Of a stretch of DNA of 12,702 nt, positions 1 to 6,589 are shown in pieces (position 1 is the first letter of the stretch; the number at the start of each line of letters is the position of its first letter). Below the pieces are notes generated by a model. That model had not been told where the DNA came from. It ran no database searches and worked only from the letters and a program-made list of their open reading frames with translations. This DNA is from Symbiodinium natans (taxonomy: Eukaryota; Sar; Dinophyceae; Suessiales; Symbiodiniaceae). A program made the translations under genes and the position numbers. Location: assembly GCA_905221605.1 (NCBI GenBank), contig CAJNDS010002199.1, positions 577,501 to 590,202 of the forward strand. Reading direction: 5' to 3'.

Positions 1-557
1 AAGAAGCCATAATCTGGTGTACATCTGAAGGAGGACCTGATATCACAGAGGGCGATTCACATCACTCCTTCCTCTAACCAAGCTTGAAGAATTAAATCGA
101 GAGAGTTGCTCCACCGATTGGTGGATTTGACATGATTTGACTCCTTTCACCGGCGACTGCGCACCAAGGCTCCGAACCCTGACAGTGCACAGACAATCAG
201 GGGTTTGGCACAGCTCCCAGATGTTTCAGAAATCACCTAGCAGATGCTAGCAGGCATCGGAGCTGTTTGACTCAAGGATTTGCCCACCTATGATGGTGCA
301 GGGCTTCGGATTGGAATAGTAAGCGCACGATGGAACTCCATAGTATGTGACGGCGCCTCAGAGCTTTTGCTTGCGTTTGCTTGTGGATACTTCCTGCCAC
401 ATCCATACTCGGCTGCGTAGGACAGCTTGGTTGCTGGGGCTGTTGAAGCACTGACGTCCTGCAACGCACGAACCCAAGACGTGCTGGATCCTGCTTGACG
501 GCCGCATACATTGCTTGTGTTGCAAATGGTTACTAGCCCCAAGACTATAGTCAGAAT
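1..557. other. No resolved gene; possible minus-strand coding traces
   Basis: I see no gene that I can support here. On the minus strand, roughly 540 down to 272 stays open in more than one frame. It includes a short stretch reading YAAVKQDPARLGFV, which faintly resembles the repeats of DUF4116-type proteins found in many protists. It could be a further 3' exon of the minus-strand gene ending at 558, since a GA donor would fit just before that stop. It could also be a separate decayed exon. Bases 1-270 show nothing recognisable on either strand. Confidence 0.3.
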
Positions 558-2228
558 TCATTCCACCATTGCAGGGTCCATGTGTGTGGCATCGAGAGTC
601 ATGCTTCCACTAAGGTCACTGACATTACCATCGAACATGTCGCCAGGCTCCCAGTACCGCGCCAGCGGCACACAAGGAACGTAGGCGTAGAAACAATTGT
701 CGCTCACTTAGACTTTTACACCGCAGCAAAGGGGGCACATGCCTGCGTCAGCAAAGGCCGGATCTTATGAAATTCCCCAGGCTGCCCAGGCAGCCAAGTC
801 AAGTGCATCGGGCGCTGTGGAGGGCCTCATGGATTGATTCATGTCGTAGAGCCAGGGCTGATTCCGCAGGTTCTTTTGGATTCTGGTCGGTTTGATGGCG
901 TCATCTGCCGCTTGGACGAACTTCCTCCGACTGACCAGCAGAAACGCAGATGCTTCTCCTTCCTGGCCGTACTGAGTTTGTGGCTAGGTATTGGCTGCCT
1001 CATAAAGGGCGGCACCATGCATTTCGAGTACATCAGTGAGGTACACACCTGTGTTTACCAAGTTTGTGGTTCAGCAGCCTGTGCGAAGGCCGTTACTCAA
1101 GGCATCATGAGACTGAACTTGGACTACAAAGTCCCAGTTCCACCCCTCAGAACAGCGCAGCCCGTCTTTCTCAGATAGTCGGCGCTCGCGACGGAGATTG
1201 AAATGTTTGAACTGTCCTAGGTCATTTATGGCATTCTGGGTTGCCTGAACGAAGAGCAGGCAAGATCGTTTGAACGGCTCAGTACGGCAACAGACACATT
1301 GCACATTGAAGCACATTGCCGAGGCCAAAGAGAGAGCCGGAGTTAATGGAGCCGGGCACAACAGCGGGAAGGACACTGCCAGACTGAGCAAAAGTCAAGC
1401 GCAGCAATCGTTTGGCGTGCACAGCAGGATTGGGGCATCACCGCTGTAGAGTCGTGCCTCCTGACCAAGAAATATAGAAAGGTGCTGGGCAGCTGAATTT
1501 TCACTTTTCCGCTTATCAGATCTCGGTCTGCCAACATGGCAGCTTGAACGAAGGCTGTGAGCTGTTGCACATAGATCGCTTGTTTGTGCCTGAGCTCCGT
1601 GTCGAGGGCTGCCTGGAAATATAGAGCATTGCCGTGTTGTGCCTAGCAAGCTGCAGCGCGCTAGCAATATGCTCACCTCGTGCTTCCAAGCCCCGGACAC
1701 ATCGACCTGCTTCATGTACTTCAGGTACGCAGCTTGAACTTGAATTCTTCTACTTGTGCATGCACAGCACGAAGAGGGTATGCAGCCAAAGCAAATCACT
1801 TGACATCTGTTCCCAACATCCAGGGTGACTCATTAGAAAACAACCAACTGCTAGATGCGCCGACGACTTTATTCAGAGAATCTACCTTTGCTGGATGTGC
1901 CATGGTCTCGGATACTCTGGGATTGCCAGAGGTCTTCGAGTACCCCAAAAGCATGCGTTCAGTTGCAGCTGGTTCGGTGGGTCCCGGCTTCCTTGACGCC
2001 CCCCGTGCCAACTGGGCCAACGGCCATGCGCGGAGGTTAGGTAGCAAGATTGCTGCTACCGCGGCAACCTCAAAAGAGTTACTGGTCAGCGCAATGACGA
2101 AGATCGGTGAGGGCAGTAGCCGCCTTTGGCGGACAGGCTTGCCACCACTCCCGCCAGGACTTCATGAACGACCAGAGGGCGTGGTGCGGGTTGCCGAAAG
2201 CATCCAAAGCATTCTGCACCATCTGCAC
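558..2228 (-). CDS. Spliced gene of unknown function (at least 8 exons)
   Basis: I do not recognise the family. Exons, in transcript order, are A 2228-2124, B 2068-1886, C about 1745-1677, D 1612-1505, E 1244-1157, F 1048-999, G 962 to about 770, and H about 704-558, which ends at TGA 560-558. Evidence is the coherent translation of each exon: MVQNALDAFGNPHHALW in A, AAYLKYMKQVDVSGAWKHE in C, QAIYVQQLTAFVQAAM in D, GQFKHFNLRRERRLSEKDG in E, LTDVLEMHGAALYE in F, RRKFVQAADDAIKPTRIQ in G, and RYWEPGDMFDGNVSDLSG in H. Phase is kept at A/B, C/D, D/E, E/F and F/G. Acceptors A, B, D, E, F and G are AG|G. Donors are GC (A, E, F) or GT (C, D). Likely start is ATG 2222-2220, giving roughly 300 residues, hydrophilic and probably helical. 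The B/C and G/H junctions are unresolved; exon G also meets a TAA at 767-765, so H could be separate. Confidence 0.62.
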
Positions 2229-2379
2229 CTGCTGTCGGTTCTCTACTGCTAAGTACTGTCTTGGAATCTACGTACCTTGTGTAATTTTGCATGCAGTGTT
2301 TATACCCTGAGAGGTTGAGGTTTCGTTGCCTTCTTCCCAAACCGAGCAGCTTGAGCGCCTGCGAGATCTGGGCAGAACA
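2229..2379. promoter_or_regulatory. Divergent intergenic region between genes 1 and 2
   Basis: This spacer separates the start of the minus-strand gene (ATG 2222-2220) from that of the plus-strand gene (ATG 2380-2382). On the plus strand it ends with a pyrimidine-rich run at about 2326-2338 followed by AG at 2349-2350, which could be a trans-splice acceptor. On the minus strand, AG at 2230-2229 could be the acceptor for the first exon of gene 1. No TATA-like or other promoter motif is convincing. Dual promoter use is inferred from gene orientation only. Confidence 0.3.
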
Positions 2380-4604
2380 ATGCAGGGTGGGAGTATTTTA
2401 GTACTTGGCCGCAGGCGCTTGTATCCGGTGCGACCGCAGCATCAGGCCATTGGCCAAGTCAGCGCAGCTTCATGTGAGGCTGCTTTGGATGCGCTCGCAA
2501 GTTCCATCTGTCAAGAGCTTCTGGACGAAGGGTACGGTCTCGATGACAAAGGAGTCGCAGTGCCGTTGCTTCAACGGCGCGGTACACTGGGGGTGTCTGG
2601 TGATTTCGACAACTTCGACGGGACACCCGATCCGGACTATCTCAAGAGGCACAAGATGAATGAGGAGGCCCTCCGCAAGCTCGCAACAGAGTGTGCGGTC
2701 AACATTGCGGTAAGCCCTGGCATGCAGCTGGTCGCCGAGTGCGGACTCGATCCCGTTCTGTATCAACCCACCTTCGTGGTGTGCATTGGCGGAGGACAGT
2801 TGCGAGTTCTGACCTTTGCCTTCGTCGGGGGGCCAGTATCTGGCGACCGCCCTGACCGGAAGCGAACGCCATTTGCTATCAGACTTGCGACTGATGACCT
2901 GGTGGCGCTTAGTCGCACGCAGGCTTCCAAAAAAGTTTCGAAGCTCCGCTATGCGGCCCACGCCGTCGACCCAGCAGTCCAGACAAGTCTGGACATGATT
3001 GTTATCCTCGAGGAGGAGCTGTTCCAAGCAAACGAGGCTCAATTTTTTGGTGTTGCTTTCGAAGTCCATGCATCCTTGCACTGCCTGCATGGGTGTCATG
3101 GGTGTCTTTCAACGTGTGAGCACAGAGGCCGTACAACAGCACTAGTTCTTACAAGGCTTGTTTCGCGTGCATGCTTTCATTGTACTTCTCTTATCCTCGG
3201 GTGCAGGTGGGTGATTGGGAGAAGCTGGCTGCAGTGGGTACGACGGAGCCTTCTGCCGATGAAGTGGCCCCGGGACAGCCAATCTATACGGTAACTTGAG
3301 GTTTCCCGAGAGCCGTGAACCTGCACATACCTGAATATGTCCCACTGCTACCTTGGAGGAGGCAAGAGGCACGAAATGGCACACGAATGTTTTTAATCCG
3401 AGGCTGACAAGCGTATTCGGATGGAAAGCGAGAGCTGGGTGGTACACACTGACCTTGGTGAAGGTCCGCTGACCGCTTTTTTTAAATTTTGACGGAAGAA
3501 ATGACAGCTGCCTCCATCTCAAGCCTCAGGCTACACGGGTCCTTTGGCTCACGCGCCAGCCGGAGCCTTACTTATTGAGTTGGCAACATCAAGACACTCC
3601 ACTTCAGCAAGACAGCTAGATTCGGTCACCAGCTTTATCTGACGATAGTATCTACAAACTTGATGTGGATGTCGATGGTAAGTTGAAGTCGTTGCAGGCT
3701 CACAGTGCGCAGTACCCTGGGTTGCCATCACCGCTTGGGCCTCAATATCTCGAAAAAAAATCGTAAACCAGATGCGCTGAACATAAAAGTCGAAGTCACT
3801 GGGATATAAGGCCGAGTTCACGTCGATTTAGCTGGCTGCTGCGCAGACTGGCACCCAGCGTGTGCGTTGCACAACTCTGCAGCCAATTTAGGCGCCCAAC
3901 CTTTTTAAATATGGATGTTGTCTGAGCATTCTCTGAGGACTCGCAGTAAAGGAAGAGCCTGTAGCCGCCTCAGGAGTAGTAAAGGTTCCGGCAAGCTGCA
4001 TACTATATGCGTGCACATTTGTGTTTCTCAGACATCAAGACCCATTTTACTGCGGAGATTTGAGTTGTGGCCGCTTCGGAGCCTAGGCAGACAGTGCCGG
4101 TGGTGCATTTGGGAGTGTGCCCGGCACCAATGGATTGTGAGGCGCGCGAAATGCGGTGCAGTTACCCGGAACCAAGGGCATATGTGCAGGTGGCCAAGCT
4201 GCACCCTTTGTCTGCCAGGCATGTTACTAGGACAACTGCACTGCGAATTTCGCTTTCCCGCGCCTTTCCGCTTGGTTTGAGCCCTTATCTGAAGGATGTT
4301 TTGAAAAGTAGCACCAGGCACCAGGTATGTTTCAATATTCCGACATTGAGTGTGGCTCATGCTAGCCGCTAGCCACCAGAAGGTGAGCATTGGGCTCAAG
4401 TTCCCAGCGGAATTGTCGATATGATCCTTTCAACGCAAGGCGACTTGCACAACTGCCGCCTCTTTGCTAGACTTTGGTCTGGATAGCTCGTCGAAGACTT
4501 GCAAAGATGAGAGCTGCCTGAGAACAGGAAGCGTGGCGGCCTGTATTGCCACTGGCAGATTGCCACTGACACGCAAAAGTGATACAGTATCCAGTGGCTA
4601 CTAG
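2380..4604 (+). CDS. Spliced gene of unknown function (7-8 exons)
   Basis: I do not recognise the family. Exon 1 runs from ATG 2380 to about 3063 and encodes some 228 residues, including GTLGVSGDFDNFDG, PTFVVCIGGGQLRVLTFAFV and RTPFAIRLATDDLVALSR; a central hydrophobic strand region suggests a globular alpha/beta domain. Later exons are 3207-3290 (VGDWEKLAAVG), 3359-3463 (GWKARAGWYTLTLVK), 3530-3770 (ATRVLWLTRQPEPYLL, then DDSIYKLDVDVDGKLKSL), 4087-4324 (VPVVHLGVCPAPMDCEA), 4383-4406 and 4440-4604 (AASLLDFGLDSSSKTCKDES), ending at TAG 4602-4604. The donors GTAACT at 3291, GTCCGC at 3464, GTAAAC at 3771 and GTATGT at 4325 are ordinary, and acceptors are AG|G. In 3530-3770 an in-frame TAG (3617-3619) is either a nonsense change or lies in a 57-nt GA-AG intron at 3563-3619. 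The last junction needs a 33-nt intron. The exon 1 donor (3052 or 3064) is undecided. The product is about 500 residues. Confidence 0.6.
3771..4086 (+). other. 316-nt intron of gene 2
   Basis: The span starts with GTAAAC after the coding stretch that ends EKKS and closes at AG 4085-4086, before the exon reading QTVPVVHLG. Phase 2 is kept across it. Other AG|G sites inside (for example 3812 or 3930) could begin an extra exon in the same phase, but their translations are rich in Arg, Ser and Cys and look like noise. I see nothing else in it. Confidence 0.45.
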
Positions 4605-4673
4605 TTTGTTAGCATCGGCCTGCGAGCTGCCATGGCGGCTGCCATCTCTATCACGGGCTTCGGAATCTTAAGC

Positions 4674-4853
4674 TTATAAGACGACTTCAGCCTCAATCCG
4701 TTTATATGCGTTGTCCGGTCCATGCAGTGCAACAGCCGCGGAGTTCACAATGGGCATGGCAGCATGGCCACATGGCGAGCTGCGCATCTTGACGTCGTGT
4801 ACAGCTTCAGCGTCAGAGCCGATCGACGGTTCTGGCGTGCAGCCTAAGGCTGC
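4674..4853 (-). CDS. Probable last exon of a minus-strand gene, unknown function
   Basis: Read on the minus strand, this stretch ends at TAA 4676-4674. It gives a smooth protein-like sequence that includes SIGSDAEAVHDVKMRS, MPIVNSAAVALHGPDNAYK and the C-terminus RIEAEVVL. An acceptor of the local type (CTTAG followed by GC) lies at its 5' edge near 4853. The frame stays open upstream to 4997, but across the 20-bp tandem duplication it looks poor, so the upstream exons are not resolved; MTKLAAKTGQ at about 4997-4968 may belong to one. No family is recognised. An opposite-strand reading (AAWPHGELRILTSC) is also open and was judged weaker because the minus reading has the better composition and a natural end. 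Confidence 0.4.
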   Translation of the reverse strand, partial: AALGCTPEPSIGSDAEAVHDVKMRSSPCGHAAMPIVNSAAVALHGPDNAYKRIEAEVVL

Positions 4854-4892
4854 ATGTCGGACAGAGCGCTCAACAAAAGAATCGCTGGGTTG

Positions 4893-4932
4893 AACGGCTT
4901 GCCCAGTCCAACAACGGCTTGCCCAGTCCAAC
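4893..4932. repeat. Perfect 20-bp tandem duplication
   Basis: The unit aacggcttgcccagtccaac occurs twice without mismatch, head to tail. Since 20 is not a multiple of three, it shifts any reading frame crossing it. It lies just upstream, in transcript sense, of the minus-strand exon 4674-4853. Confidence 0.95.
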
Positions 4933-5103
4933 CAGGTGCGTGGCATAAGACGGTTACCAGTATCACATTGTCCCGTTTTTGCCGCCAGCTTGGTCATCCA
5001 GACGTTGCGAAGAGTTTCCCCACTGCCCGTTGCTAGAGTGTGTGCCAGCTAAACATTTGACAACATGAGTATAGCATAAGTGGTTAAATCTGTTCAACGA
5101 CCC

Positions 5104-5150
5104 CAGCCCCGTCACAGAGTCACAGCAAGCATTTCGCAGCCCCGTTACAG
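5104..5150 (+). repeat. Direct repeat of a 14-mer, 33-bp spacing
   Basis: The sequence cagccccgtcacag at 5104-5117 recurs as cagccccgttacag at 5137-5150, 13 of 14 identical. It sits directly upstream of the spliced-leader-like sequence. Its role is unknown. Confidence 0.8.
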
Positions 5151-5156
5151 CAGAAA

Positions 5157-5179
5157 CCCTGAGCCTACTTTGTCTCAAT
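5157..5179 (+). other. Candidate relict of the dinoflagellate spliced leader
   Basis: Dinoflagellate mRNAs carry a conserved 22-nt trans-spliced leader with a core that reads CCGTAGCCATTTTGGCTCAAG. Aligned by eye with two single-base insertions, this stretch matches 17 of those 21 positions, including AGCC, TTTG and CTCAA. It lies 41 bp before the ATG of an intronless gene, where a leader copied back into the genome with a retroposed mRNA would sit. The match is degenerate and could be chance. Confidence 0.45.
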
Positions 5180-5203
5180 TCTTATCCCCATTTCACGAAA
5201 CAG
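5168..5203 (+). promoter_or_regulatory. Possible trans-splice acceptor for the gene at 5220
   Basis: A pyrimidine-rich stretch (5168-5193) is followed by AG at 5202-5203, 17 bases before the start codon. This is a reasonable site for addition of a new spliced leader. Inference from position and composition only. Confidence 0.35.
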
Positions 5204-5219
5204 CTGCACGGCCCCACCC

Positions 5220-5747
5220 ATGAAGAGGCCAGGAGCTTTGCTACTTGCTGGCTCGGTGCTGTGCATAGCAAAGCTGACTTGGTGGCCTGCTCGGGACAGA
5301 GACTCTCAGGCTTTACGAGCATGGCAGCTGGGTCGGAGCGAGTACTCTGCCTTCCTGGGACCTTCCCAGCCAGTGATGCAGGCACTCTGGTGTTCAGAAG
5401 GACGCGGGCGGCTGCATGCTCCCGCGGTGCGCATGCGAGCAGGGAAAGGCGGGAAGAAGGAATGGTTTGGAATCAACGACGTCCGCGTGGTACAGCGCAA
5501 CCCCGAGGATGTGGCTGCATTTCACGACAAGGAGCGCACTCGCTGGCGCAAGGTGTACAACGAAGAGTACGTGGAAACCCCGCAGGATTTCTATCCTGGT
5601 GATCGAATTGAGGTCATTGATGACGAGTCTGACTATGAAGGACAGCAGGGTGTTGTCGTGAATTTCGACTTTGATGATGGCTACATGTCTTGCCAGACTA
5701 CGAATTCTCGATATCCTCTGACGGTGGTGCTTGATGAGCTGCCGTAG
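5220..5747 (+). CDS. Probable plastid-targeted KOW/SH3-like protein, intronless
   Basis: The frame runs from ATG 5220 to TAG 5745 without interruption, 175 residues, unlike its heavily spliced neighbours. Residues 4-22 (GALLLAGSVLCIAKLTWW) form a hydrophobic signal-peptide-like segment. Residues 23-72 are rich in Arg, Ser and Ala, with SAFLGPSQP at 43-51 and a likely processing region near VRMRAGKGG (70-78). This layout fits the bipartite presequence of proteins sent to the secondary plastid. The charged mature part ends in a compact domain at about 124-175, FYPGDRIEVIDD followed by EGQQGVVVNFDFDDGY and a final strand LTVVLDEL, which resembles the small beta-barrel KOW/SH3-like folds of plastid proteins. 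Such folds bind RNA, ribosomes or photosynthetic complexes; the partner here is unknown. The start is chosen because the signal peptide begins there. Lack of introns and the upstream leader-like sequence suggest a retroposed gene. Confidence 0.8.
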   Translation: MKRPGALLLAGSVLCIAKLTWWPARDRDSQALRAWQLGRSEYSAFLGPSQPVMQALWCSEGRGRLHAPAVRMRAGKGGKKEWFGINDVRVVQRNPEDVAAFHDKERTRWRKVYNEEYVETPQDFYPGDRIEVIDDESDYEGQQGVVVNFDFDDGYMSCQTTNSRYPLTVVLDELP

Positions 5748-6019
5748 AAGCAAGCTGAAGACCAGCAAAGAAAAGTCAGCAACTGAACAATGGATGTGTC
5801 CCAGCTAGGATTGCTTGCACTTTCGTTCATTGAGCACAGGAAGAGCAACGCTTGCAGGCTAGTAAAGTTCTCCAGGTTTGTCTTGCCAGCTTGTGCGAGT
5901 CTCTAGATTTCAGGGATGATCTAGGTGACAATAGGCGACGGCGACGTCTCATCCTGCAAACCGGAGCTGTGAACCTCGAGCCTTTGCCAAAGGCAAGCCC
6001 CACTCGGTGCAGTGGATAC
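5748..6019 (+). other. Spacer and 5' leader of the UDG-ART gene
   Basis: This holds the 3' end of the preceding gene and the leader of the next. The frame of the downstream gene is open back to about 5852, but the first ATG in it is at 6020. AG sites after pyrimidine-rich stretches (for example 5917-5918) are possible trans-splice acceptors. A perfect 7-bp inverted repeat with a one-base centre (GCCTTTG C CAAAGGC) lies at 5980-5994. Confidence 0.4.
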
Positions 6020-6589
6020 ATGCCAATCTCTGAAGCAGATGCACTGGCTGCTCACGCAGCGATACACGGTGACAAGACATCCGTGACACTGCCCAGTGGT
6101 AAGACTTTGAAGGTGGTGACAGCCAAGAATGGCTGCAAGTCCATCAAATTCCCTGATTTTCAGGCCATGGAGCAGAACAAAGCAAAAAGCTCAGAGTGGG
6201 CCAAGAAGGCCAAGGCAGGAGTGAAGATCACTTGGTTTCTGTCTGGAAATTCACCTTCAACATGGGGCCGTGTAGTAGATGGAAAGCTGGATAGTCGAGG
6301 CAAGGCTATTGCAGATGCTGCGGATACTGCGAAGACCGCCGTGCCGAAGAAGGGGAGGCCTGCAAAGGAAGTTGAGAAAGAAGCCGCTCCGAAGGCTGCA
6401 GCCAAAGCTGATCCCAAGCGGAGTGCCAAGGCTTCGCCCAAGGCGAAGTCGCGGAGCGCCGGGAGCGCCGGGAGCACTGGGACCTCGGCCGCCACCGCCT
6501 CTGGCTCCCCGGCAAAGAAGCGGTCGGCCCCGCCTTCCCCTCCCGCCCCTCCCCCAGCTGCAAAGAAGGCAAAGTTGAAAGAGGAGGTT
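6020..6589 (+). other. N-terminal module and basic linker of the fusion protein
   Basis: Residues 1-103 form a small module with alternating hydrophobic residues (SVTLPSGKTLKVV, AGVKITWFLSG, TWGRVVDGKL) that I cannot assign. Residues 104-190 are low in complexity and rich in Lys, Ala, Pro and Ser. They contain KKGRPAK at 110-116, an AT-hook-like core, and two basic clusters, PAKKRSAP and PAAKKAKLK, that look like nuclear localisation signals. This resembles the histone-like or HMG-like tails that attach nuclear proteins to DNA. Nuclear location is inferred. Confidence 0.6.

Larger units (their letters stand above)
4933..5219. other. Spacer and leader upstream of the intronless gene
   Basis: No complete gene is supported. 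A minus-strand stretch around 5020-4968 could read ETLRNVWMTKLAAKTG and may be an upstream exon of the minus-strand gene ending at 4674. The right part carries a repeated 14-mer, a spliced-leader-like sequence and a pyrimidine-rich tract leading into the plus-strand start at 5220. Confidence 0.4.

Noticed and set aside
834-1178. Plus-strand open frame of about 114 codons
   Set aside because: Composition is Cys-rich and uneven, while the opposite strand gives three well-formed exons with matched phases.
1680-2252. Plus-strand open frame of 190 codons
   Set aside because: It overlaps exons A and B of the minus-strand gene, which have proper splice ends; no ATG or acceptor supports the plus reading. 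It remains a minor alternative.
2470-3099. Long open frame on the minus strand opposite exon 1 of gene 2
   Set aside because: It is the antisense shadow of a better plus-strand frame that joins in phase to exons with ordinary GT donors.
3543-3551. TTTGGCTCA, nine bases shared with the spliced leader
   Set aside because: It lies within a coding exon, is short, and has no further leader match.
4395-4476. F-box-like reading (WAQVPSGIVDMILS...)
   Set aside because: It is in a frame that conflicts with the gene 2 exon at 4440-4604, which is the better coding block and has an AG|G acceptor.
5980-5994. 7-bp inverted repeat before the fusion gene start
   Set aside because: Too short, with a one-base centre; it would not form a stable hairpin.
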